Of a stretch of 64,000 nucleotides of DNA, positions 52,490-61,423 are shown piece by piece; the stretch's first letter is position 1, and the number at the start of each line of letters is the position of its first letter. The translations under genes and the position numbers were made by a program. Below the pieces are notes generated by a model. It did no database searches and was not told where the DNA came from. It was given only the letters and a program-made list of their open reading frames with translations. The DNA lies in contig NZ_SDPQ02000003.1 in assembly GCF_004134905.2 (NCBI RefSeq), positions 372,001 through 436,000 of the forward strand, read 5' to 3'. The stretch comes from Aeromicrobium ginsengisoli (GTDB taxonomy: Bacteria > Actinomycetota > Actinomycetes > Propionibacteriales > Nocardioidaceae).

Positions 52490-53655
52490 GCCATGCCTCG
52501 CACGACCGAGGCGAGGGCATCGACGCCGGCCGCGCAGTCGGCGTCCTCGGCGAACTCCTCCGGCGAGTGCGAGACGCCGGTCGGGTTGCGGACGAACAGC
52601 ATCGCGGTCGGCACGTGCGGGCTGAGCACGCCGGCATCGTGCCCGGCGCCCGTGGGCAGCACCGGTGCATCCAGCAGCGCCGCCAGGCGGTCGCGCAACG
52701 GCGCGTCGAACTCGACCGCAGGGCTCACCGACTCCGTCGTCAGCGTCACCGTGGTGCCGTCGGGGTCAGCGGCCGCGCGGGCCTGGTGGACCAGCGCGTC
52801 GACCAGGTCGTCGAGCTGTCCCTCGTCCGCGGCGCGCGCGTCGAGCCAGGCCCGTACGCGCGAGGGGATCGCGTTGGTGCCACCGGGCTCGACCTCGAGC
52901 CGGCCGAAGGTCGCCCGCGCACCCGCGTCGGTGGCGAGCCGGCGGGATGCCAGGACCGTCGCCGCGTACGCCTGCATCGGGTCGTGACGATCCTCCATCA
53001 GCGTTGCCCCGGCGTGGTTGGCCTCGCCGCAGAAGTCGAGGCGCCAGCGCCCATGGGGCCAGATCGCGGTCGCGACGCCGACGGCCGCGTCGGAGTGGAT
53101 CAGCGACCGGCCCTGCTCGACGTGCAGCTCGACGAACGTCCCGATGCTGTCGAGGAGGTCCGTACGCCCGACAGCCCGCGGGTCGCGCCCCCGGGCGGTC
53201 AGGACCTCGGCGAGGGTCAGCCCGTCACGGTCCTTGAGGCCGAGCGCCTTGGCGGGGTCAAGCGCGCCGGTGATGAGCTGCGAGCCGGCGCAGGCGATGC
53301 CGAACCGGGCACCCTCCTCGTCGGCGAAGTTGCCGACGACGACCGGCCGGCTCGGTGCGAAGCCCTCGGCGCGGAGCTGGTCGATCGCCGCGAACGACGA
53401 GACGACGCCGAGTGGGCCGTCGTACGCTCCACCATCAGGTACCGAGTCGAGGTGCGAGCCGATCAGCAGGGCGTCGTCGCCGGCGCCCCACCAGGCGAAC
53501 TGGTTGCCGTTGCCGTCCTCGACGAGCTCCATGCCACGCCCTGCTGCCTCGCCGGCGAACCACTCGCGCAGCTCCATGTCGGCGTCGCTCCATGCGAATC
53601 GCCGATATCCCCCGGTCCGCGAGTCTCGCCCGATGACGGCGATGTCGTCGAGCAT
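52486..53655 (-). CDS. M20-family amidohydrolase in the hut operon (hydantoinase/carbamoylase type)
   Basis: A 389-residue protein, start [20 protein letters not shown], overlapping hutU by one base. Metal ligands are in GSHLDSVPDGGAYDGPLG (His, Asp), NFADEEGARFG (Glu-Glu), ELHVEQG (His) and a final HSPEEF; FCGEANHAGATLMEDRHDP is the substrate-side loop. The family includes allantoate amidohydrolase and N-carbamoyl-amino-acid hydrolase. In this operon there is no HutG (formylglutamate hydrolase), and this enzyme stands where it would be; it may hydrolyse N-formylglutamate. Confidence 0.9.
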   Translation of the reverse strand: MLDDIAVIGRDSRTGGYRRFAWSDADMELREWFAGEAAGRGMELVEDGNGNQFAWWGAGDDALLIGSHLDSVPDGGAYDGPLGVVSSFAAIDQLRAEGFAPSRPVVVGNFADEEGARFGIACAGSQLITGALDPAKALGLKDRDGLTLAEVLTARGRDPRAVGRTDLLDSIGTFVELHVEQGRSLIHSDAAVGVATAIWPHGRWRLDFCGEANHAGATLMEDRHDPMQAYAATVLASRRLATDAGARATFGRLEVEPGGTNAIPSRVRAWLDARAADEGQLDDLVDALVHQARAAADPDGTTVTLTTESVSPAVEFDAPLRDRLAALLDAPVLPTGAGHDAGVLSPHVPTAMLFVRNPTGVSHSPEEFAEDADCAAGVDALASVVRGMA

Positions 53656-55316
53656 CAGGTGGCCTTGCCCTCCAGCATCGGGACTCGGAGGCCACGTTCC
53701 TTCGCGACCTCGGCGGCGCGGTCGTAGCCGGCGTCGACGTGCCGCATGACGCCCGTGCCCGGATCGTTGACCAGCACGCGTTCGATCTTCTGCGCCGCCA
53801 GCTCCGTACCGTCGGCGACGATGACCTGACCGGCGTGGATCGACCGGCCGATGCCGACGCCGCCACCGTGGTGAATCGAGACCCACGTGGCACCTGACGC
53901 GGTGTTGAGCAGCGCGTTGAGCAGCGGCCAGTCGGCGATCGCGTCCGAGCCATCAGCCATCGACTCGGTCTCGCGATAGGGCGAGGCGACCGACCCGGAG
54001 TCGAGGTGGTCACGGCCGATCACGACGGGGGCGCTCAGCTCACCCGACGCCACCATCTCGTTGAACCGCAGCCCCGCGAGGTGCCGCTCCTGGTAGCCGA
54101 GCCAGCAGATGCGAGCCGGCAGGCCCTCGAAGTGCACCTTCTCCTGCGCCTTGGTGATCCAGCGGGCCAGGTGCTCGTCCTCGGGGAACAATTCGAGGAT
54201 CGCCCGGTCGGTCACGGCGATGTCGGCGGGATCGCCCGACAGCGCGGCCCAGCGGAACGGACCCTTGCCTTCACAGAACAGCGGCCGGATGTAGGCCGGC
54301 ACGAAGCCGGGGAACTCGAAGGCGCGCTCGAACCCACCGAGCCGGGACTCTTCGCGGATCGAATTGCCGTAGTCGAACACCTCGGCGCCGGCGTCCATGA
54401 AGCCGACCATCGCGCGTACCTGCTTGGCCATCGACGCGCGAGCCTTGTCGGTGAACCCGGCGGCGTCGCGCTCGGCCTCGGCGTGCCAGTCGGCGACCGA
54501 GATGCCCTCGGGCAGGTAGCTCAACGGGTCGTGGGCGCTGGTCTGGTCGGTCACGATGTCGATCGGCGTGCCACGCTCGAGCAGCTCGGTGAACACCGTC
54601 GCCGCGTTGCCGACGATGCCGACCGACAGCGCCCGGCCCTCGTTCTTGGCGGCCACCGCACGGTCGACCGCCTCGTCGAGGTCGGTCCAGTACTCGTCGA
54701 GATAGCCGTGCTTGACCCGCCGCTCCAGCCGGGTCTCGTCCACGTCGACGACCAGCGCAACGCCCTCGTTCATCGTCACCGCCAGTGGCTGCGCACCACC
54801 CATGCCGCCGGCGCCACCGGTCAGCGTCAGGGTGCCGGCCAGCGTGCCACCGAACCTCTTGCGCGCCACGGCGCCGAACGTCTCGTAGGTGCCCTGCAGG
54901 ATGCCCTGCGTGCCGATGTAGATCCACGACCCGGCGGTCATCTGGCCGTACATCGTCAGGCCTTCGGCCTCGAGCTTGCGGAACTCCGGCCACGTCGCCC
55001 AGTCGCCGACCAGGTTGGAGTTGGCGATCAGCACCCGCGGGGCCCACTCGTGGGTACGGAAGACGCCGACCGGCTTGCCGGACTGCACCAGCAGCGTCTC
55101 GTCGTCCTCGAGCGTCTCGAGGGTGCGGACGATCGCGTCGTACGCCTCCCAGCTCCGCGCCGCCTTGCCGGTGCCGCCGTAGACGACGAGGTCCTCAGGG
55201 CGCTCGGCGACCTCGGGGTCGAGGTTGTTCATCAGCATGCGCATCGGCGCCTCGGTCTGCCACGACTTCGCGGTCAGGGTCGAGCCGTGTGCAGCACGAA
55301 CAGTGGGACGGGTCAT
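53655..55316 (-). CDS. hutU: HutU, urocanate hydratase
   Basis: A 553-residue enzyme of full length. NAD-binding [36 protein letters not shown] and [17 protein letters not shown], catalytic-region [19 protein letters not shown], and [20 protein letters not shown] are all as in the family. It converts urocanate to imidazolone-propionate with NAD as electrophile. It overlaps hutH by four bases and the M20 gene by one. Confidence 0.97.
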   Translation of the reverse strand: MTRPTVRAAHGSTLTAKSWQTEAPMRMLMNNLDPEVAERPEDLVVYGGTGKAARSWEAYDAIVRTLETLEDDETLLVQSGKPVGVFRTHEWAPRVLIANSNLVGDWATWPEFRKLEAEGLTMYGQMTAGSWIYIGTQGILQGTYETFGAVARKRFGGTLAGTLTLTGGAGGMGGAQPLAVTMNEGVALVVDVDETRLERRVKHGYLDEYWTDLDEAVDRAVAAKNEGRALSVGIVGNAATVFTELLERGTPIDIVTDQTSAHDPLSYLPEGISVADWHAEAERDAAGFTDKARASMAKQVRAMVGFMDAGAEVFDYGNSIREESRLGGFERAFEFPGFVPAYIRPLFCEGKGPFRWAALSGDPADIAVTDRAILELFPEDEHLARWITKAQEKVHFEGLPARICWLGYQERHLAGLRFNEMVASGELSAPVVIGRDHLDSGSVASPYRETESMADGSDAIADWPLLNALLNTASGATWVSIHHGGGVGIGRSIHAGQVIVADGTELAAQKIERVLVNDPGTGVMRHVDAGYDRAAEVAKERGLRVPMLEGKAT

Positions 55317-56896
55317 GAGTGATCTCCTTCGGTCCTTGAGCTTGTCGAAAGGACATCCGTGGCTTCGACAAGCTCAACCAGCGACGAATGGGCAGCTTCC
55401 AGCAGGGAACCGTCGCGGACGAGCTCCGTGGCGGCTTCGAGGTCGGGTGAGAGGTGGCGGTCGGGTCCGGGACCGGCGACCCGCGTACGCAACACGGCTA
55501 TCGCGGCACCCGTCGCGGCGGACGGCTCGAGCGGGGCCCGCAGGTCGATGCCGCGAGCAGCGGTGAGGATCTCGATCGCCAGCACGCGGGTCAGCAGGTC
55601 CACGGACGTGCGCAGCTTGCGCGCCGCCGACCAGCCGAGCGACACGTGGTCCTCCTGCATCGCGCTCGACGGGATCGAGTCGACGCTCGCCGGCGCCGCG
55701 AGCCGCTTGAGCTCGGCGACCATCGCGGCTTGCGTGTACTGCGCGATCATGTGACCCGAGTCGACGCCGGGATCGTCGGCGAGGAACGGCGGCAGCCCCT
55801 GGCTCCGCGTCACGTCGAGGAATCGGTCCGTACGTCGTTCGCTCATGCTCGCGACGTCAGCGACCGGGATCGCGAGGAAGTCCAGCACGTACGCCAGCGG
55901 CGCGCCGTGGAAGTTGCCGTGCGACTCGATGCGGCCGTCGTCGAGCACCGACGGGTTGTCGATCGCCGATGCGAGCTCACGCCCGGCGACCGTCGCGGCG
56001 TGCTCGAGGGTGTCCCGCGCAGCGCCGTGCACCTGCGGGGCGCAACGCAGCGAGTACGCATCCTGCACCCGTCCGTCGCCGTGACGATGGCTCGACACGA
56101 TCGGCGAGCCCGCGAGCAGCGCGGCCATGTGGGCCGCCGACTCGGCCTGGCCGGGGTGCGGGCGCAGCGCCTGCAGGTCGGCCGCGAGCACGCGATCGGT
56201 CGCCATCAGGCCCTCGATGCTCATCGCGGCAGCGAGGTCCGCGGTGTCGAGCAGCCTGCGCAGATCGTGCAGCGCCAGCACCAGCATGCCGAGCATCCCG
56301 TCGGTGCCGTTGATCAGCGCGAGGCCCTCCTTCTCGGCGAGCTCGACCGGCTGCAGACCGTGCGCGGCGAGCGCCTCGGCCGCAGGGCGTACGACTCCGT
56401 GGTCGTCGACGTCACCCTCGCCCATCACCGCGAGCGCGCAGTGGGACAGCGGCGCCAGGTCACCGGAGCAGCCCAGGCTGCCGTACTCCCGCACGACCGG
56501 CGTCAGCCCGGCGTTGAGCATCGACGCGTACGCCTCGGCGGTCTCCAGCCTCACGCCGGTGTGGCCACTCGCGAGGGTCGAGAGGCGCAGGAGCATCAAC
56601 GCGCGCACGACCTCGTCCTCGACGCGGGGACCGGTGCCTGCGGCGTGCGACCGGATCAGGCTCTTCTGCAGCTGCGTGCGCAGGCCTGGCTCGATGTGTC
56701 GCGTGGCAAGGGCACCGAAGCCCGTCGAGATGCCGTAGACCGGCACGTCCGACGCAGCCAGCTCGTCGACGTACGCCCGGGCACGCTTGATCGCGTCCCG
56801 CGCCTCGGGGCTCAGCTCGACCGAGGCACCTTCGCGGGCGACGCGCACTACATCCTCCGGCGCGAGCGCGCCCACTCCCACGGTCACCGAAGCCAT
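55313..56896 (-). CDS. hutH: HutH, histidine ammonia-lyase
   Basis: A 527-residue protein, ATG 56896 ([15 protein letters not shown]). The MIO cofactor is formed from a triad in [14 protein letters not shown]: here Cys143-Ser144-Gly145 instead of the usual Ala-Ser-Gly. [38 protein letters not shown] and [12 protein letters not shown] fit HAL. It deaminates histidine to urocanate. The final 25 or so residues ([20 protein letters not shown]) are encoded by the palindrome copy at 55333-55379, so the C-terminus is repeat-derived. It is the first gene of the operon and divergent from the IclR gene. Confidence 0.96.
   Translation of the reverse strand: MASVTVGVGALAPEDVVRVAREGASVELSPEARDAIKRARAYVDELAASDVPVYGISTGFGALATRHIEPGLRTQLQKSLIRSHAAGTGPRVEDEVVRALMLLRLSTLASGHTGVRLETAEAYASMLNAGLTPVVREYGSLGCSGDLAPLSHCALAVMGEGDVDDHGVVRPAAEALAAHGLQPVELAEKEGLALINGTDGMLGMLVLALHDLRRLLDTADLAAAMSIEGLMATDRVLAADLQALRPHPGQAESAAHMAALLAGSPIVSSHRHGDGRVQDAYSLRCAPQVHGAARDTLEHAATVAGRELASAIDNPSVLDDGRIESHGNFHGAPLAYVLDFLAIPVADVASMSERRTDRFLDVTRSQGLPPFLADDPGVDSGHMIAQYTQAAMVAELKRLAAPASVDSIPSSAMQEDHVSLGWSAARKLRTSVDLLTRVLAIEILTAARGIDLRAPLEPSAATGAAIAVLRTRVAGPGPDRHLSPDLEAATELVRDGSLLEAAHSSLVELVEATDVLSTSSRTEGDHS
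55333..55379. repeat. Palindrome-family repeat in the 3' end of hutH
   Basis: CCTTGAGCTTGTCGAAAG (55333-55350) and GCTTCGACAAGCTCAACC (55362-55379), 11 bases apart, are inverted copies. They encode the end of HutH on the minus strand ([14 protein letters not shown]) and lie 17 bases downstream of the hutU start. Confidence 0.85.
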
Positions 56897-56949
56897 GACT
56901 CCATTCCACGCCTCCACGCACCCCGGCGCCACACTCTTCCGCCCCATCC

Positions 56950-56967
56950 TGTCTCGCATGCGAGACA
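56950..56967. promoter_or_regulatory. IclR operator between hutH and the regulator gene
   Basis: TGTCTCGCATGCGAGACA: a perfect 18-bp palindrome, 54 bases upstream of hutH and nine before the IclR ATG. It would let the IclR protein control both directions. Confidence 0.8.
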
Positions 56968-56975
56968 ATGGGTCC

Positions 56976-57719
56976 ATGCCCCGCTCCGTCCCCGCTGCCA
57001 CCGCCGCCCTCCGTGTGCTGCGGTTCCTGTCAGGGCAGCCCGTCCCGGTCTCGGCGACGCGCATCGCCGGCGAGCTCGGACTGCCGCGCTCCTCGGCGTA
57101 CCACCTGCTGGCCGCGATGGCCGACGAGGACTTCGTCGTGCACTACCCCGACGACCGCACCTGGGGCATGGGGATCGCGGCATGGGAGGTCGGCCACGGC
57201 TTCGCCCGGCAGGAACCCCTCGCCCGGCTCGCCCGCGTGCCGCTGGCCCGGCTCGTCGACCGGGTCGGCCAGTCGGCGCACCTCGTGGTGCTGCACGGCG
57301 CCGACGTGCTCTACGTCATCGAGGAGCGGGCGCCCGGCCGGCCGCCGCTCGTCACGGATGTCGGCGTACGCCTGCCGGCCCACCTCACCGCGTCGGGTCG
57401 CGCGATCCTCGCGGCGTTGCCGGGGCCGCAGGTCACCGCGCTCTATCCGGGCAAGGGCGCCTTCACGTCCCGCACGGGCGCCGGTCCGCAGTCGCCAACC
57501 GAGCTGCGCCGGCTGCTGGTCACGACCCGCCAGCGCGGCTACGCGACCGAGGACGGCGAGGTCACCGAGGGGTTCGCGTCGATCGCCGCGCCCATCCACG
57601 CCGGCACGATCCACGCATCCGTCGCGGTGACGTGGGAGAGCCGGACAGCGGTCGGCGACCTCGTCGACGACGTACGCGCGACCGCTGCGGAGATCGCCCG
57701 GCGCCTGCGCCATACGTGA
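56976..57719 (+). CDS. IclR-family regulator of the hut operon
   Basis: A 247-residue protein, ATG 56976 (MPRSVPAATAALRVL). The winged helix is ALRVLRFLSGQPVPVSATRIAGELGLPRSSAYHLLAAMADEDFV. The ligand domain has VRLPAHLTASGRAILAALPG and GYATEDGEVTEGFASIAAPI typical of IclR. It faces hutH across 79 bases holding an 18-bp palindrome. The likely ligand is urocanate or another hut intermediate. An in-frame ATG at 56958 lies inside the palindrome and is less likely. Confidence 0.92.
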   Translation: MPRSVPAATAALRVLRFLSGQPVPVSATRIAGELGLPRSSAYHLLAAMADEDFVVHYPDDRTWGMGIAAWEVGHGFARQEPLARLARVPLARLVDRVGQSAHLVVLHGADVLYVIEERAPGRPPLVTDVGVRLPAHLTASGRAILAALPGPQVTALYPGKGAFTSRTGAGPQSPTELRRLLVTTRQRGYATEDGEVTEGFASIAAPIHAGTIHASVAVTWESRTAVGDLVDDVRATAAEIARRLRHT

Positions 57720-57771
57720 CCTGGACCACACCTGGCTCGTTGGGTTACTCACCGGTACCTCAAGGAGTCCC

Positions 57772-59580
57772 ATGCGTACGAGCCGTTCCGTCCTCGCCCT
57801 CGCGGCAGCAGCATTGACCGCCGCCGCCCTCGTCGCGGCACCGACCACGGCGCAGGCGGCCGAGACGGTGACGGTCACGCCCCTGCACTTCAAGGTCGAC
57901 ATCGGCCCGACCGGTTCCGAGGTGTGCGACATCGTCGGCGACCTCTACCTCCCCGCGAGTGCGAGCAGCACCAACCGCGTACCGGCGATCCTCACGACGA
58001 ACGGCTTCGGCGGCTCCAAGGACGACCAGGCCGGCATCGGCACGGAGTTCGCCGGCCGCGGCTACGCCGTGCTGAGCTACTCCGGTCTCGGCTTCGGCGG
58101 CTCGGGCTGCAAGATCACGCTCGACGACCCCGACTGGGACGGCAAGGCGGCCAGCCAGCTCGTCAGCTACCTCGGCGGCAAGAGCGGCATCGCCTTCACC
58201 GACGCCAAGCACACCGTCGCAGCTCCCGTCCTGGACGTCGTGCAGCGCGACGCCAAGGACCACGCGGGGCATGCCGTCGCCAACGACCCTCGCGTCGGCA
58301 TGGTCGGTGGCTCGTACGGCGGGCAGGTGCAGTACGCCGCAGCGGCCGTCGACAAGCGCGTCGACACGATTGTCCCGGTCATCACCTGGAGCGACCTCTC
58401 GTACTCGCTCTCGCCCAACAACACCTCACAGACCGTGGGCGTCCAGACGTCGACCCCCGGTGCGGCGAAGCTCGTATGGGCCCTCGGATTCTCGGGGATC
58501 GGGATCGCCGACGGTGTGGCCAACGCCGCCGGCGATCCCGGGCGTCTCATCGGCTGCCCCAACTTCGCGTTCTTCGTGTGCCCTGCGCTCGTCGTCGCCG
58601 GCGTCACCGGCACGGTCGACGCGACGACCACGGCGTCGCTGCGGCACGCCTCGGTCAGCAGCTACGTCTCCAAGGTCACGGTCCCGACCCTGGTGATCCA
58701 GGGCCAGAACGACACGCTGTTCAACCTCAACGAAGGCATCGCCAACTATCGCGCGCTCCAGGCCCAGGGCACACCGACCAAGATGATCTGGTTCAGCGGT
58801 GGCCACTCCGGACCCAATGCTCCGGGCGAGTTCAGCTTCAGCTCGCCCAACTCCGCAACCGAGCACGTGACACGCCGGGTCTCCGACTGGCTCGACCACT
58901 ACCTCAAGGGCTCGTCGGTCGGCACCGGCCCGGAGTTCGCCTACTTCCGCGACTGGGTGCCCTACACCGGCATCGCCACCCCCGCGTACGGCTCGGCGTC
59001 GAGCTATCCCGTCGGCACGGCCACCAAGTACTACCTGTCCGGTTCGGCACTCACGACGAATCCGCTGGGCCTCAAGGCCGCGACGCAGAACTTCCTGACC
59101 CCGGTCGCCGGCGTGCCGACCTCGACCGATCCGCTCGACGTCATCGGCAGCGCGTTGCCGCTGCCCGAGATCGACCTGCCCGGCACGACGGCGACGTGGA
59201 CGACCGCTGCACTGACCGCGAACGTCGACGTCGTCGGCTCGCCGAGCCTGCGACTCCAGGTGAAGTCGCCGACCGCGGCCCTGACACAGGCGCTCGGGTC
59301 GACCGGCCAGCTCGTGGTCTTCGTCAAGGTGCTCGACGTGGACCCGGCCGGCAAGGCGACGCTGATCCACAACCTCATCGCGCCGGTGCGCGTGCCGGAT
59401 GTCACCAAGCCGTTCACGGTGACCCTGCCAGCCATCTCCCACCGGTTCGCCACGGGTCACCAGTTGCGCCTCATGGTCGCCGGCGGGTCGACCAACTACC
59501 GCGGCGGCCTGACCCCCAACGCCGTCAGCATCACGACCGGGAGCGCGAGCCAGGCGCTGACCCTGCCCGTCGTGAAGTAG
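57772..59580 (+). CDS. Secreted S15/CocE-like acyl hydrolase
   Basis: A 602-residue protein with signal peptide ending at TAQAAE. The alpha/beta hydrolase fold has RVPAILTTNGFGGSKDDQAG, the nucleophile in GMVGGSYGGQVQ, the Asp in LVIQGQNDTLFN and the His in FSGGHSGPN. The C-terminal jelly roll with NVDVVGSPSLRLQVKSP belongs to the XPD_C domain of X-Pro dipeptidyl-peptidase/cocaine-esterase proteins. It may release peptides or acyl groups outside the cell. A good site AAGGAG lies six bases before ATG 57772. Confidence 0.87.
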   Translation: MRTSRSVLALAAAALTAAALVAAPTTAQAAETVTVTPLHFKVDIGPTGSEVCDIVGDLYLPASASSTNRVPAILTTNGFGGSKDDQAGIGTEFAGRGYAVLSYSGLGFGGSGCKITLDDPDWDGKAASQLVSYLGGKSGIAFTDAKHTVAAPVLDVVQRDAKDHAGHAVANDPRVGMVGGSYGGQVQYAAAAVDKRVDTIVPVITWSDLSYSLSPNNTSQTVGVQTSTPGAAKLVWALGFSGIGIADGVANAAGDPGRLIGCPNFAFFVCPALVVAGVTGTVDATTTASLRHASVSSYVSKVTVPTLVIQGQNDTLFNLNEGIANYRALQAQGTPTKMIWFSGGHSGPNAPGEFSFSSPNSATEHVTRRVSDWLDHYLKGSSVGTGPEFAYFRDWVPYTGIATPAYGSASSYPVGTATKYYLSGSALTTNPLGLKAATQNFLTPVAGVPTSTDPLDVIGSALPLPEIDLPGTTATWTTAALTANVDVVGSPSLRLQVKSPTAALTQALGSTGQLVVFVKVLDVDPAGKATLIHNLIAPVRVPDVTKPFTVTLPAISHRFATGHQLRLMVAGGSTNYRGGLTPNAVSITTGSASQALTLPVVK

Positions 59581-59589
59581 GCGTCACCG

Positions 59590-60384
59590 TCAGGCGTCGC
59601 GCTTCTGGAACAGCGCGAGTCCGGCGAGGCCCAGCAGGGCGATCTCGCCGACGAACACCGCGAAGCCGGTCCACGGCGTCAGCATGTGGTCACCGAACGG
59701 GACCGGCACGACGATGCCGGGGCCGGCGTTGCCGGGCATGAGCTTCATGACCCACTCGCCGAACGTCCCGGGGATCAGCTGCACGACCTGGCCGATGATG
59801 AACACCAGTGCGAGGACGATCGAGATCGCCGCAGCAGTGTGACGGACGAGCAGTCCGATGGCGGCGGCCAGCAGACCGAGGCCGGCCATGTAGAGCCCGG
59901 CGCCGAACATCGACCGCAGGATGTGCTCGTCACCGAGGGAGATGCCGACCCCCTCGCTGCGGAAGAATCCGTTGCCGCCGAAGTAGCCGAGGAACGCAGT
60001 GACGGTGCCGACCACGAACAGGAATCCGCTCACCACGATCGCCTTCGCCGCGAGGACCCTCGAACGTACCGGGGTCGCCGCCAGGGTCGCGCGGATCAGG
60101 CCGGTGCCGTACTCCGAGGTCACGACCAACGCGCCGATGACGACAGCCGAGATCTGGCTGAAGATCAGGCCCTGGGTGATGTACTCGCCGGGTGAGTCAT
60201 GGCTCTTGCCGCTCGCGATGTCACCGGCGACCACGCCGGAGATGATCGTGGTGAAGCCGGCGCCGAGGACGATCATCGCCAGCGTCGTCCACCACGTCGA
60301 CCGGATGCTGGCGAGCTTGATCCACTCGGCCTTGACCGCGCGCCCGAGCGACGGGCTCGTCGGGGCCGCCATCAGCTCGGTCAT
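59590..60384 (-). CDS. ABC-2 type permease
   Basis: A 264-residue membrane protein with six predicted helices. Begins MTELMAAPTSPSLGRAVKAEWIKLASIRSTWW, the typical cytoplasmic lead-in of ABC-2 permeases in actinobacteria. SEYGTGLIRATLAATPVRSRVLAAKAIV is the coupling loop. It partners with the ATPase just upstream; the two genes overlap by four bases. Confidence 0.9.
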   Translation of the reverse strand: MTELMAAPTSPSLGRAVKAEWIKLASIRSTWWTTLAMIVLGAGFTTIISGVVAGDIASGKSHDSPGEYITQGLIFSQISAVVIGALVVTSEYGTGLIRATLAATPVRSRVLAAKAIVVSGFLFVVGTVTAFLGYFGGNGFFRSEGVGISLGDEHILRSMFGAGLYMAGLGLLAAAIGLLVRHTAAAISIVLALVFIIGQVVQLIPGTFGEWVMKLMPGNAGPGIVVPVPFGDHMLTPWTGFAVFVGEIALLGLAGLALFQKRDA

Positions 60385-61295
60385 GCCGCCACCTCCGTGC
60401 GCGCGTGGTACTCGACGCTGTCGGCGGTGAGCTCCATGAACGCATCCTCGAGCGAGGAGCGTACGAGGGTCAGCTCGTGCAGGAACAGGCCGTGGCCGCC
60501 GATCAGCTCGCCGATCGCCGGGGCGTCGAGCCCCTGCACGCGGAGCTCGTCGTCGACGCGGGTGACGTCCAGGCCGCGACCGACGAGAAGTGCCTCGACG
60601 TCGGTCGACTGCGGAGCTTTCACGCGTACGTACGCCGATGCGTGCTCGGCCATGAAGTCCTGGAGTGGGCTGTCGGCGAGGATCGTGCCGCGGCCGATGA
60701 CGATCAGGTGATCGGCCATCAGTGCCATCTCGGACATGAGGTGGCTCGACACGAAGACCGTCTTGCCGTCGTCGGCGAGCTGCCGGGCCAGGGAGCGGAC
60801 CCAGCGCACACCTTCGGGGTCGAGACCGTTGACCGGCTCGTCGAGCATGACGACCGGCGGATCGCCGATCAGCGCGGCGGCGATGCCGAGGCGCTGGCCC
60901 ATGCCGAGCGAGAAGCGGCCGGCGCGCTGCGCGGCGACCGAGTCGAGGCCGACGAGCTCCAGCACCTCGCCGACGCGCGTCGTGGGGATGCCGTTGCTCG
61001 CGGCGAGCCAGCGGAGGTGGTTGCGGGCTGAGCGCCCGGGGTGGACGGCGTGCGCCTCGAGGAGTGCACCGACCTCGCGGAGCGGTGCGGGCGACGAGAC
61101 GTACCGGTGATCGTTGACCGTGACGCTGCCCTTGGTCGGGGCGTCGAGGCCGAGGATCATCCGCATCGTCGTCGACTTGCCGGCGCCGTTGGGGCCGAGG
61201 AAGCCGGTGACCCGGCCGGGCTCGACCGTGAAGTCGATGCCGTTGACCGCGTTCTTGCCGTCGTACGTCTTGGTGAGTCCTTGGGCGCGGATCAT
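60381..61295 (-). CDS. ABC transporter ATP-binding protein
   Basis: A 304-residue protein from ATG 61295 (MIRAQGLTKTYDG). Walker A GPNGAGKST, signature FSLGMGQRLGIAAAL (LSGGQ variant), Walker B VVMLDEPVNGLDPEG. The C-terminal 90 residues are the usual extension of this exporter group. It works with the permease at 59590. Substrate unknown; bacitracin or antibiotic exporters look like this. Confidence 0.92.
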   Translation of the reverse strand: MIRAQGLTKTYDGKNAVNGIDFTVEPGRVTGFLGPNGAGKSTTMRMILGLDAPTKGSVTVNDHRYVSSPAPLREVGALLEAHAVHPGRSARNHLRWLAASNGIPTTRVGEVLELVGLDSVAAQRAGRFSLGMGQRLGIAAALIGDPPVVMLDEPVNGLDPEGVRWVRSLARQLADDGKTVFVSSHLMSEMALMADHLIVIGRGTILADSPLQDFMAEHASAYVRVKAPQSTDVEALLVGRGLDVTRVDDELRVQGLDAPAIGELIGGHGLFLHELTLVRSSLEDAFMELTADSVEYHARTEVAA

Positions 61296-61331
61296 GCGGA
61301 TCGCCGCCCCGAGTCTGCTGTCGATGTCATG

Positions 61332-61394
61332 ACGCCAGCCTGCTGGCGTTGACCCCTTGCGGACATCAGGGACCGACCCCCGCCGACCCCTGAT
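61332..61394. promoter_or_regulatory. Inverted repeats between ABC operon and sugar gene cluster
   Basis: ACGCCAG-CCTG-CTGGCGT (61332-61349) is a perfect inverted repeat. ATCAGGG (61365-61371) and CCCTGAT (61388-61394) form another with 16 bases between. They lie in the 128-base gap between divergent starts at 61295 and 61424, and may be operators. No regulator is adjacent. Confidence 0.4.
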
Positions 61395-61423
61395 CGCACC
61401 CTGAAGGTCGATAGGTTGGGCCC

